The notes under the pieces are model-generated. The model saw nothing but the letters and a program-made list of their open reading frames with translations, ran no database searches and was not told the origin of the DNA. DNA of 64,000 nt from NCBI GenBank assembly GCA_022419385.1, contig JAJUBI010000003.1:2480001-2544000 (forward strand), in the 5' to 3' direction. The stretch is from Paraconiothyrium sp. Pb-2020 (taxonomy: Eukaryota > Ascomycota > Dothideomycetes > Pleosporales > Didymosphaeriaceae). Positions 10,730 through 21,251 of this stretch are shown one piece after another. Both the position numbers and the translations under genes were made by a program. Within the stretch, counting starts at the first letter, position 1. Every line of letters begins with the position of its first letter.

Positions 10730-11550
10730 ATGGCTTCGCGACTTGTATTAGTCCTAGGCGACCTCTTCATACCAGACAGAGCTCCAGTAAGCTCTCCCTT
10801 GTGTGCGCGCATGGCGCTCGACCTCACAAGCTCACAGGATGCATAGGATATACCCGCGAAGGTACGTTGAAGACCTTACCCAGCCACGGCTTTACCCTAC
10901 CAACCTACAGGCCTAGGTTGCCCTTGTGAGCTCCAGCTGATACGCCCCACTGCAGTTCAAGAAGCTTCTCGCGCCAGGAAAAATAGGCCAAATTCTCTGC
11001 CTTGGTAACATCACCGACAAAGAAACCTACGAGTTCCTTCGCGGCATCGCGCCCGACCTACAAATCGTCAAAGGCGACTTCGACGTCGAAGCACCCAACT
11101 TGGCCCTCTCAAAAGTAGTCACACACGGCAGCCTACGGATAGGTTTCACGCACGGGCATACAATAGTGCCGCCTGGAGATGGCGACAGTTTGCTCATAGC
11201 AGCGCGGCAGATGGACGTAGATATCCTGCTGTGGGGTGGCACGCACAAGTTCGAGGCATATGAGATGGAGGGCAAGTTCTTTGTGAATCCAGGGAGTGCG
11301 ACGGGGGCTCTGACGACGGGGTGGTGGACAGAGGAGGAAGAGCCTGTGCCGAGCTTTGTGTTAATGGATGTGAGTTTCCTGGTTTGCTGATATGTGGATG
11401 GCCTCCCAAGGATGGAGACTGACTGGGGAGCAGGTGCAAGGGGACGTTCTCGTGCTGTACGTGTACCAGCTGCGCAAGGATGGAAACGGCGTAGAGAACG
11501 TTGCTGTGGAGAAGGTCTCGTTCCGCAAGAATGGCGGTGGGGTGTCATGA
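10730..11550 (+). CDS. VPS29: VPS29, retromer phosphoesterase-fold subunit
   Basis: VPS29 is the metallophosphoesterase-fold subunit of the retromer cargo-recognition complex, acting in endosome-to-Golgi recycling. Exons: 10730-10786, 10847-10861, 10956-11369 and 11434-11550. The N-terminus reads VLVLGDLFIPDRAP; the 15-nt second exon adds DIPAK, then FKKLLAPGKIGQILCLGN follows, matching the family line DIPAKFKKLL. Later motifs are KGDFD, GFTHGHTIVPPGD, DILLWGGTHKFEA and FVNPGSATGA, i.e. the metallophosphoesterase pocket. The C-terminal exon begins VQGDVLVLYVYQL. Without the microexon the conserved loop would be missing, which supports this splice model. Confidence 0.93.
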
Positions 11551-12024
11551 TTGTTTACTATATCTGGCCTGTTGCGGCCCTGGCTGTGCTGCACATGCTT
11601 ACTGCATGGGAATGATGCATCGAGAATCGACTCCATCCGTTGTGAGAGCGGTTCACAAAGGTTTCAACAGCTAGAAGCAGCATCTATACGGAACGCTACC
11701 GCATATTTGCGTTTCATTTAATTATCAAGTTACACAACGGTTGCGGCTGAGATCTACTGGGATCTAGTGAGCATGATGTGACACTGGGAAAACCGTCGCG
11801 CCTATGCACGCCGCCGAATTGGCTCAATTGCTCGTGGGTATGTTTGTCCCGCTTCTCGTTTACCCCACATTCTTTACCGTCTTGTGCGCAAGAGGTGTGT
11901 AACCCGCCGGTGAGGCTCTGTCACACCCTCCATCAGGCTCTCGCCTCGCACGACATCTACGGACGAACACTCGAAAGTGGGCATATGTCGGCTTACCCGT
12001 TCTGGGGTGTGGCAAGATATCCAG
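11551..12024. other. convergent 3' spacer
   Basis: About 470 bp between the converging VPS29 and HAL2-type genes. It would hold both 3' untranslated regions. No open frame with protein character was seen. Confidence 0.5.
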
Positions 12025-13137
12025 CTAGGCCCTCAGGGCTAGCACAGCCTTTACAGCCTCGTTCACCTTTTCACAAAGTCCAGGCTGCGTGGCGATCATG
12101 CCATAGTTCTTGTTGCCCAGTATGCGCCTCCCTTGGGCGAAATCTATCGATCGTCCATCGATGTCTTTGATGATACCCCCTACTTCAGTGAACAGAAGTT
12201 GCCCGCCAGCATGATCCCAGATATGTGTATACCTGGACTTGTCAAGAGGCAACCGCAACATGACGTCTGTAGCACCTAGCGTCAGGGCAACGTACTTCAT
12301 CTGTTGGCTCCAAATCACGGTACCAGGCCACTTTGCACCAAGTGCTTCGGCAACGTTCTTGTGCTCGGCTTGTGACAATGACGTCTTTCCGAGCGTGCTT
12401 TCGATGAAGTCTAGATTTTGGTCGTCCTTGCCACCGTCGTTTGATCGAACATCCAGCTTGGAAGGTTCTCCGAGACGGTCGCTAAATATGCTGCGAACAT
12501 GGGCACCCTCACCACGAATGGCAGAGAGCAGGACACCAAAACCGGCCTCGTCCACAAGCTCTTCGTGGACCTTGACGTTAACCGGATTCTTAGGGTTCAG
12601 ACGTAGGTTGGGGCACCCAATAGCAGCAACCTGCTGCACGCCATCCACGAGCAAGCAGAGACAGACTGCATACTGGTTCCCTGTCATGAAAGTCGCGGTC
12701 CCATCAACGGGGTCCATAACCCAGACGCGCCCCTTTGACTGCGTGGTGGCTCCGCGGTCAATAGCATCCAGCATCTCCTCCTTGGTGGCGGGGAATACTA
12801 AGCCCGTATGACTGTTCAGACGCTGCTGCACGTGCTGCACGCCGCTGGTTTGGGCCTGTTGCACGAGCTGCCAGACGCGTTCCGCGAGGCCTTCATTCTC
12901 CCTGAGCTGGTCGGCGCTCTCTTCGCCAAGAAAGGCGTCGGCTGGGTACACAGCATGCAGGGCGGAGATAATGATGGCTTGGGCGGCAAAGTCGGCGATG
13001 GTGACGGGAGAGTCGTCGGCTTTGGTCTCGGCTGAGACGCTGTTCTGCAGGGAACGCAGCACCGACTTTGTGAGGACCGATGCGGCGTGGACCACACGCA
13101 GCGCATGCGCAAGCTCTTCACTGTACTCTGCAGACAT
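12025..13137 (-). CDS. 3'(2'),5'-bisphosphate nucleotidase, HAL2/MET22 type
   Basis: A single-exon 370-residue protein. The family removes the 3'-phosphate from PAP and PAPS in sulfate assimilation and is inhibited by Li+ and Na+. Diagnostic motifs are PVTIADFAAQA, the metal-binding FLGEES, the signature WVMDPVDGTATFMTGNQYA and the C-terminal IWDHAGGQLLFTEVGG. Length is close to the yeast enzyme (about 357 residues). The start MSAEYSEELAHALRV is the first ATG of the frame and matches the usual short N-terminus. No frameshift or missing catalytic residue is apparent. Confidence 0.95.
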   Translation of the reverse strand: MSAEYSEELAHALRVVHAASVLTKSVLRSLQNSVSAETKADDSPVTIADFAAQAIIISALHAVYPADAFLGEESADQLRENEGLAERVWQLVQQAQTSGVQHVQQRLNSHTGLVFPATKEEMLDAIDRGATTQSKGRVWVMDPVDGTATFMTGNQYAVCLCLLVDGVQQVAAIGCPNLRLNPKNPVNVKVHEELVDEAGFGVLLSAIRGEGAHVRSIFSDRLGEPSKLDVRSNDGGKDDQNLDFIESTLGKTSLSQAEHKNVAEALGAKWPGTVIWSQQMKYVALTLGATDVMLRLPLDKSRYTHIWDHAGGQLLFTEVGGIIKDIDGRSIDFAQGRRILGNKNYGMIATQPGLCEKVNEAVKAVLALRA

Positions 13138-16100
13138 TGTGGGCGGTTTGCGCGGGACGTGGAGAGATAGGCGACCGCCTGGCTTGCGTGCCGTCCGCTA
13201 TGGTGGCCTTGAGCTGGGATGGCCAATTGGTGCAATTCGTGTGAGGTGATGTTTAGGGCCTTCGTAACCGAGTCGTGGTGTTGAAGCCATTGCCGGAGCG
13301 GGAAGGGCCGACCCTGATGCACTTGGCAGCAGTTCTTTCTCCACATCTGCTTCAGGGAAGAATTCTGTGGGACACCACCACAGCTTGTCGGTGGAGAGCC
13401 TGCTTTTTGAATGGGTTCGTTGCATCGTGTCATTGGCGTCCGAAGGTTGGGGTCGTCGGACGTGTCGGCAACCCAGGCTCGACAGACATAACGGAGGCTC
13501 ACGAACGTCGCCCTCAACCGGCGAATTAGACCTTCCCAAGCAATCCGATCGGGCCGACGCGGAAGATGTCGAGAGCCTCGCCTGAGGCTGCCCCAAAACC
13601 GGTTGACGATTTGATTGTCCATGTTACACTGCATCAACGAAAGCTCCCGGGCGCTTGCAATCACGGAGCAGGACCACGGCGCAGGCGTAAAATCGTGCAA
13701 TTGCTCAATAGCCAGGTTATGTTGTCCTTTGCCCCTTTGCAGCATGAAGGCACTCTAAGGCATACATAGCAACACAGCCCCAGCGTCGAGCATTCCACGC
13801 CGTTATGATGTCTGCCCGCCCCATGGAGGGCTCCTTTTCGGAAGCCGGCATCGCGACACCCCGCTCGGACCCATTGGCATGCACGAGAGGCTCCCGCAAT
13901 CCTCGAGGATCCTCTGCGTGCGCGACATTGACTGTCGCTGCGGGATAGCACTATATCCTGTCCCGCTGGATAGTGCAATGGCGGCAGCGCTATTTCGGAC
14001 ACGGGCTTGACAGCGAGGCTGGTCTGAGGTTTCGCAGAGATTGTTTGTTGACGCTCTGTCCTCCTGCTGGCGCTGACTCTCCGCACACGGGCGGTGGTGC
14101 AAGTGTGGGGAAGCTCAAGCCCTCGCACCCCATGACACGCTCCGTCATTCATTGGCCCCGTACACGATGAGCCCGAGGCGTCGCACAACGACTCCTCCGC
14201 TGCGTCCACACTGCAATCAGCATACGCAGTTCGTACTATGCGGCACTCTCCGCAAAAGAGGGGTAAGCAGGGCGCCTCCAGCACGCCGAGATAAGGTATA
14301 TTGCACGTCATGTTCCTGCGCATGGAGAGCCAGCTCTAGCTCTCCACCACAGCTCGCAAGTCTGGAAAGAGCAGCGTGGGGGTCAGCAATGCGTCGTCCG
14401 TGGCATGCTGCATACCACGGACGACTGCCATTCGCCAGCGATATGCAAGTCACTCGAAGAGCGTCCAGCCCCCAGAGCAACCTGCGGACAGGCATTGTTC
14501 AATTTCGCTTGTTCTCTCGAGCAAGCTCCACCGTATCCACCACAGTGCTCGCCACCACGCGCGGCACGGGGCGATACGGTACGAACAGTGGTTCTGTGCG
14601 CTGCCAATATCTGCGCGAGCCCGGGCCAGCTGCGAGACGAGGTTGTCGCCGAGTGTCCAGGTGTGGTGTCGTCCGTCCGTCCCGAAGGAGAGAGCCCGCG
14701 TCCGAAGCGAGCCACTGGGCGCCCCGAATGGTGGTATGCCTTGACGATTGCAGTCCGATCAGTATATCGAATCGAGTCGAAGCGCCTCCATTCTGCAGCA
14801 GACAGCCCTCACGGTGCTCGCTGCTGGGAGATAGCACGAAAGGAGACGGCGAAGATCGTCACGGGTGTCGCGGGTATCTGGTATATGGAGATAGCACGCA
14901 AATAGCAGCAGGAAGGCGGCATCTCGCAGGGTGTATGAGCATTGAGCATGGCTGTGGAGCTAGATAACGTCGCTTGTGCTGCACGATACAGTTCGCGGCC
15001 ATGCTGGATCGGGCTGCGACGAAATCACCCGGGCCCCAGGTGCAGTGTGAAGGTGTGGGCAAAGATAGCGATGGCTCAGAGACCAGGCGCACGACGCGGG
15101 AACCGCGCCTGAAGATGGTCATGGTGGTGGCCTTTTGCTCCGCGAGAGGCGGCCCTGGGACGTACCTGCACGGCTGCAGGGCTGACAGCGTGTAGCACAG
15201 TACAGTAATCAGTCGGACTGCCCCTGCGCTCAGCGCTCAGCGCTTGGCCGCCATGGCGAGGACAGTGTGCGGTGATTGGGCTCAGGAATGGGGCAGCGGT
15301 GGCGAGGTCGAGCATTGGCTGGGTGTGCGTGTGCGTGGAGCGGGGCTCTGGAATTGCGCAAGCTACAGCAGCGATGGCTCATGACCCATGAAACCGATGC
15401 CTTGCTCCCTCTCTCGTTCGGGCCATGGCCTTGTGCCCTCGCCATTGCAGCTAGCCCGGTACCTACATTCGCAACTTTCCGTCATCTGTCCGGCGCAGGG
15501 CAGGCCTGGTGACTAGTGCCGCGCTTCCTCGCACGCTCTTGGACATGTCGTCAGGCCGGGAAAGGCGTGAGGCCGCGCAGCACGTCTTGTGCCACAGCGA
15601 CCGTCTGCTCGTCGTCGATCGGCTGATGCTGCCAGGCCATGACATGACGGTCCCCCCACGGCCACACGCTGCCGGGCGCACTCTCTCGCTGCGGGCGAAT
15701 GGGCAGCGCAGCGTGGCCGTGGGCGCCATGGCTGGCGTCGCGCGCCCGTTCGTGGTTCGTCGCCGCCGGACAGGCTGCTTGCTGCTGCGTCAGTTGCAGC
15801 GTAGCGTAGCGCGGGTACAGCAAAAAGACGGCGCGCGGTCCACGCTGCGGTCAAGTGCGGAGATCCTGGTCTTGCATCCTCGGGTGCAACACGCCCTGTC
15901 CATGCTGCCTGGCACAGGCCACTGATAGGCCGCCGTCGAGCTCTGTGTGCCTGAGGGTCCGCCATAAGACTATCTCCATCGCCCGCTCCCGTTCTCCACC
16001 GAGCGACACACCATCCGTGCATCCTCCCGCCGAGCTGCCTGGACATCTCTGACTCTTGCTTAAAATCTCTCAGCTTGCCCCGGCCCACTCACCACCTGTC

Positions 16101-16194
16101 CACCCACGCCTCAGCCAGCCGCCTGCCGCCTGTCAGCCTACATAGCCGGCCTCGCTGCGTTGCTCACGCAAAGCACTCCCACACAACACGCCAG
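13138..16194. other. large GC-rich spacer, no gene supported
   Basis: About 3 kb upstream of both the HAL2-type gene and the Ecl1-family gene, which are divergent. Many long open frames exist in all frames on both strands (for example 271 codons at 14152-14967), but they overlap one another, are Arg/Ser-rich and have no family motifs, as expected from GC-rich non-coding DNA. The region contains a perfect 11-bp inverted repeat at 14393-14425. A long regulated 5' leader for the Ecl1-family gene is possible. Confidence 0.5.
14393..14425. repeat. perfect 11-bp inverted repeat with 11-nt loop
   Basis: GTCGTCCGTGG at 14393-14403 is matched exactly by CCACGGACGAC at 14415-14425 across the loop CATGCTGCATA. 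It lies in GC-rich non-coding DNA between divergent genes and could be a dimeric-factor site, an RNA hairpin or chance. Confidence 0.6.
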
Positions 16195-16659
16195 ATGGCT
16201 TCCAACATGGAGTGGTCCCCCGACTTCTGCCTCTCCTGCGACCGGCAGATAGCCGAAGGTGGTGCCTACTGCTCGCAAGCATGCCGACTAGCGGACCTGG
16301 AGAAGGCCAAATCACCCTCACAGCTGTCTTCATCAGCCTCCTCCACCGGCTCGTCGGCCAACGGCTTCTACCTCCCACCGGCAGTCAACTTCTCCGCGTA
16401 CAAGACACCGACACCGTCGAGGGGGTTCGACACCTCCTACCACTATTACCCCACCAACAACGGCACCTACTTCGCACCCACGGCATCCACATCTCAATCA
16501 CAGCACCAACCACGCAGCCTCACGCCCTCGTCCTCACGGTCGTCGTTAGCGTCTGCTCACTCCCAAACGACGGGAATCTCCGCTCAAGCAGCGAGCCAAC
16601 TCAACTACTACGCCCGGAACTTCGACCAGGTCCGTGAGATCAAGAGAAGGATGACCTAA
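16195..16659 (+). CDS. Ecl1-family zinc-binding lifespan/starvation protein
   Basis: A single-exon protein of 154 residues. The N-terminus, MEWSPDFCLSCDRQ followed by GAYCSQACRLADLEK, carries the four-cysteine zinc motif of the Ecl1/2/3 family. In fission yeast these proteins extend chronological lifespan and respond to sulfur or metal starvation. The rest is Ser/Thr/Gln-rich and probably disordered, ending EIKRRMT. The start ATG at 16195 places the cysteine motif about 12 residues in, as in the family. The 3 kb upstream spacer is unusually long, consistent with a long regulatory leader. Confidence 0.85.
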   Translation: MASNMEWSPDFCLSCDRQIAEGGAYCSQACRLADLEKAKSPSQLSSSASSTGSSANGFYLPPAVNFSAYKTPTPSRGFDTSYHYYPTNNGTYFAPTASTSQSQHQPRSLTPSSSRSSLASAHSQTTGISAQAASQLNYYARNFDQVREIKRRMT

Positions 16660-18532
16660 GGCAACCCGCGGTCGACCGCCATCTATTGTTCTTACGACTC
16701 TTGTGCTTCATGGGGCTTAGGAAGCACTACCCTGGGAGGCTGCTCTAATGCCCTCAAGCTATTCTCATTTGCGCTTTTGCACTTTACGACCGCATATCCA
16801 CACTAGCGCGTTACCACGACGCTGGGACCCGGCGTTTGTTTTCCCACTCGGAGTTCGACTTTTGCATCGGCCACGGCCATGCAGCATACATTTTCGTCTG
16901 AGATTTCCATTTGTTGACCATCCATCTGCTTAACGCAGTGTAACAAAAGCATTATTCTGGTGTTTGTGTTGGCCGGTTGGGGCCGCTCTCGGAGCGCAAT
17001 CTGAAGGGAGTCATCTCGCCTCTGTGTTATTAAGCGTGTGTCGGATAGTCTAGGTCTAGGGGTCCTGCTGGACGTTCTCGACGGGTCGGTTTGTGGGCGA
17101 CGGACAGCACTCCGACATGGCGCCACTGGCACAAGATTGCCTCAGTCTACTTTCCATCATGAAGCGACGGCGTTCCCCTGTTCTACATACCCCATAGTCT
17201 TAGGTGATGCTCGCCACGGCGGAAATTGAACGTCCAGCCATGGCTGTCGTCATGGCTAACAAAGACGGTGTTCGCTCCATGGTATACTGCGATTTGGTGA
17301 TGCAAAGGCTTCGGTCCCGTCTTCTCCGCAGCTAATCTACGCTGGTTGGAAGCGCGATAACGCAAGCTCGCACACAGATGAGCCCCTTGCCCTTGCGGCA
17401 GGGCCCAGGCCCAGGGCCGGGCAATGGGTCAAGTGTGGCGTCTCCAGGCTGCTCTATTGCGACAGGCTCAGGCAGCGTGGGCAAACGGGTGCAGCACAGG
17501 TGCGGCGCAGGGCGTCAGACGGTCTCTCGTGCTGGGGTCCCAGCCGTCTGCAGAGTTTTCACCAGCATCTGGGCGTCGACGGCCAAGTAGCGCGGTGGTG
17601 TGAGCGGCATGCGAAGAGGCAAATGTGCAGAGGGCAGATAGGCAAGTCCTCAACGAAAAGGAGGCTTCAACTGGAGGACCTCTGGCGCGGGCTCGAGGTG
17701 CTTCCGCGCTGCACGCCCCTGCGCTTTCGCCCCTCCGCTGCGTGCAAGACCCCAGACAAAGGCAGCAGAATCCTTCGCACCCTTGGCCTTCCCCGCACAC
17801 ACGACGGGCCGAGACGAATCGCGACGGAGCAGGGGCGGCCAGCGTGCACGCAGCCGATGCACGCAAGCACACGCGTTTCCTCTCGATGCTGCGGCATTTG
17901 ACGCCGAAGACACTGCCCATGCTGGCGTGATGCGCGGCGCGTCTTGTGCAAACCGACGTGGACGCCCGAAGTCTCCGAGATGGCGCCATCAAGACGATCC
18001 GCAGACGGTCCGCCCATCACTGCCTAACGCCTGGTGGCCGCCTCAAGAAGGCGGGTCTGCCCGCCCAAGGTCCCACTTGCACTCCACCCACCGCCAGGGT
18101 CCGTCGCTCCGCCTCTCGCCCAGCACACGTGTTCGTGTTTCGCACGTCAATGAAGACACATTAAACAAATAATATGGTTGTTGCAGTAAAATCGTTGATG
18201 GCGCTACTGGTACATGCAATGTTAGAATTAGAAGCATGTACGTCATCATACATATGGTAACATGGTTCGAGGAGTCACTGCTACTGCTAGCTTGCGAGAT
18301 GTCAACGCAAAGTAAGACACGGTGCCCATTTCGAATGGACACTTGCACGATCGGAGGAGTGAATGCAGTCAACATGTTAATTCACGATGACACGTAGTAC
18401 GGGCCTTCCGAAGTTGCCTGCCCATTCAAGAGATACACCGTCTACCACTGTTGCAGCACCTAACACACAGAAGCTATACATGGCAGCCAAGCAAGAAGCA
18501 GATAATGCCCCAACCCCAGATCCAGGCCATCA
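16660..18532. other. intergenic spacer, no gene seen
   Basis: About 1.9 kb between the Ecl1-family gene and the convergent secreted-protein gene. Left half GC-rich with overlapping spurious open frames, right half AT-richer. No motif, RNA gene or repeat could be supported. Confidence 0.5.
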
Positions 18533-19071
18533 CTAGGGGGTATAGTTGAAGCATTTGATAGCTTGGAAGTCATCTGGCACCATGTCCCTAGGTACGCCAG
18601 GGCAGATGATTTTACTGTCCTTCGTTAGTCTTTTCCACGTCCACCGCTAGTCGGGTCTTTCACTTACTCGGGAAATGCCAGGCTCAGGTGGCGCGGGTTG
18701 GGAAGACTCATGACTGAATTGCCGGCACAGTCCCTTGTGGAATACAGCATGCAATGTCCACCCAAGTCGGGGCTAATGTTGGTGACGCTGGCGTGATTCT
18801 TTTGGCTACCAGCTGCATGCTCTCTGAGATAGTCGGCTGTGAGGCATCCTGTCGCCTCTTGTGCAGAGTATGGGGTGTCGTAGTCTTCTTTGGGGTAAGA
18901 CGGCCCTTCTCCTGGCGTGAACACATGAATGAGAACGCCCCCGGGTTCTCCAACACGACACCCTGTCACCTCACGGGACGCCACGTCCGGGTTTTGGAAA
19001 GCCCATCCCTGGACGAGGCAGGTGATGATCGAGGAGATCAAGAGGTAGATAGTGGTATACATTTTGACCAT
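18533..19071 (-). CDS. small secreted six-cysteine protein (effector-like)
   Basis: Two exons: 18668-19071 and 18533-18614, joined over a 53-nt intron with GTAAGTG donor and GACTAAC branch point; 161 residues. The N-terminus MVKMYTTIYLLISSI is a signal peptide likely cut near GWA. The mature part has six cysteines (contexts TGCRV, TGCLT, GHCML, RDCAG, IICPG, IKCFN), enough for three disulfides, and a short tail ending FNYTP. No enzyme motif. Small size, secretion and cysteine content are typical of fungal secreted effectors or surface proteins, but no function can be assigned. The ATG at 19071 is chosen because the signal peptide begins there; an upstream in-frame extension to 19182 lacks that character. 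Confidence 0.72.
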
Positions 19072-21251
19072 GGCTGAGCGTGATGGGTTGTTCGTCAAGT
19101 GTTTATGAATTTGGTAAGGCAAGATGTGAGAGCAGTATCGGCTTGTGTTATGAACACAAAGAGTACGCAGACTTATAGGCAAGGGATATTTTTAATATCG
19201 TAAGAAGACCCTTTATTTATCTTCGAATTGGTCCGGGCCATTCGAGTGAAGAGCGAACGTTTGTCACACTGAAAGGCCACTATAAGCTTCGAATGCCCGA
19301 CCTAGAGCACAAATGACTCGCTCTAATTTGATTGAAGCGGGTCCAATCGACTCATCACGTCACACCGTTTGACACGGAGAGCCCTACGTGACAGTGGGCC
19401 ACTCTGCACCGCAATTCCACAGTGACTCTAACATGTTTGAACCCATGTGATTGCTGTCTAAGCTTTGTGATGAGCGTGCCCTGCGAGCGGGTACGGAGTC
19501 AGAAGATGGACGGTAATGACGCAAAGTGTCCTCAGCCCCAGCACGTTTTTACTGCCCAGAAGGCCAGCTATGGATCTAGTAGTAGCCTTCATACACGACG
19601 TAGAAAAGGCCTTTGTACCAGGATAGCCTGTTGCCGTAGTCACTATCGATGGTTTAAGATGCTTTGATGCACTTATCAAACTATTCGTTTCCTCCAAATA
19701 GTATCAATGCATACGATAAGTATAATTAATAGCTTCATCTTGGAGAAGCAGATAAGCGCATGATTGAAGTGGAAGTAATTTCTCACCATAAGGATAATAT
19801 AGTATTGACTGCTCTTTACTATCTCTTGTACTGTATATAGTATAACTTGCTAAACCCACAAAATGAGACAGCTAGACATGGTTTAGGTGCACTAATAATA
19901 TATAATTACTATATAGAATATTCACCTAAACCGTGGTGACCCAGGGTTCAAGCTGGAGACAAGCAACGTTCCTAGGTGCGAGCCATAACATCAGATGCTG
20001 CCTCTAGACAAGAGGAAGATAGCAGTCGCATACCATGCCACTACTTGAATAGAGAAAGCTACAAAGCGACCACACGTCTAATGATGGTGAGCTGTTGCAG
20101 TGGGCTCGCTTGGATTAGTGACGTAAAGCTCCAGTCAGCAAGTGTCACACGTAGGAGGTCAGGAGTTCTGCAGGATGATATAGATCTATAGTATGAGGTA
20201 TGAGTGGTAGTGCTCCGTGAGCATGTACGCTAGCTACATGCATGCCCCCGGCGCTCCTGCCCTACCACAGCAAGCTCGGCGAACCCCCTTTCGTTCCTCA
20301 GCAAAGTTCTAGTCACCAAGACGATCGAGTCCAGTTTCTCTCGAGTGCGTCATCATTATTCGACGATGTTCCGTAGGAACAAGGCGGAGAAGGTCCAACC
20401 ACATCATTCACTGGTAATATCAGGACAACCTGGGAACCACGAGGTGATCGGGATAACAACCTATAGGAACGATAAAGTTGGAAGGATTGTTCTGCAAGGC
20501 AACCTTCAGACCAAGTATATTATATGATGCGATCGACCCGAGAGACTAGTACCAATCTCGCGATGCTCAAGGTCGTACGTACTGCGGTCACGGGAGAGGG
20601 TAAGACCTTGAGCTCGATTGACGGTTCTCCCGCTTCTCTAGTACTTCAAGCAAGCGGATATGTGGTCGAAACTGATAGAATTACATAGAAGCGCATCAAG
20701 ATCGTCAGCGCACACGAGCCGCTATGTATCACCCCCCTCAATTCTTGAATTACCGGTTAGCAAGGAAGGATATATCGATCAGACGATGGCTCCTTGCCGT
20801 ACAGAGCTGGCCTATAAGCCACCTGTTACATTTAGTAAGTGACCAACTCTAGAGCGATATAGAATCGTCTGTACAACAAGTGAAGAGTGAGAGGACCCCG
20901 TTTCTGTAGACCATATTCCTCAATGGACTGAAAGAGGAATCATGAAAATTACGAGCCCCTTAATTCACAGTGATTGGGGTCACTTGCAGGGGAGTTCGCA
21001 ACGTCTCGGAACAGTCTCCAGAGCTTCACAATTAGTCTTTGACGACCTTCTGAAAAGCCCTGTCTCAACCCTTCGTCTTCCTTTCGATTATGAAGGAGAA
21101 AGGCATAGGTCCATTTTCTTTGACGTTTCGAATGAGGGGTACACTATCTAGGCCGCAACCTACCTCAACTCACGTCCTACTAAGTCAAGATCCTTTCGCG
21201 TACAAGTTGAGAACTAGAATCTAGGCGCCTGAGTCACCCTTCCCTCTCTCC
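19072..21251. other. AT-rich gene-poor region with a foldback sequence
   Basis: About 2.2 kb without a supportable gene. The portion 19680-19950 is strongly AT-rich. GGTTTAGGTG at 19880-19889 is repeated inverted as CACCTAAACC at 19923-19932. Short open frames between 20340 and 21150 carry no recognisable family motif. It may be decayed transposon sequence, but no terminal repeats or transposase remnant could be shown. Confidence 0.4.
19880..19932. repeat. 10-bp perfect inverted repeat flanking an AT-rich loop
   Basis: GGTTTAGGTG and its exact reverse complement CACCTAAACC flank a 33-nt AT-rich core. Possible foldback relic or hairpin; too short to classify. Confidence 0.5.

Noticed and set aside
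14152..14967. 271-codon open frame in GC-rich spacer
   Set aside because: Overlapped by long open frames in other frames and the other strand, Arg/Ser-rich, no family motif or splice structure.
17468..17992. 174-codon minus-strand open frame
   Set aside because: Cys/Arg/Ala-rich without spacing pattern; overlapped by several equal-length frames.
19920..19970. tRNA-like GGGTTCAAGC near 19940
   Set aside because: No acceptor stem or anticodon arm could be paired around it.
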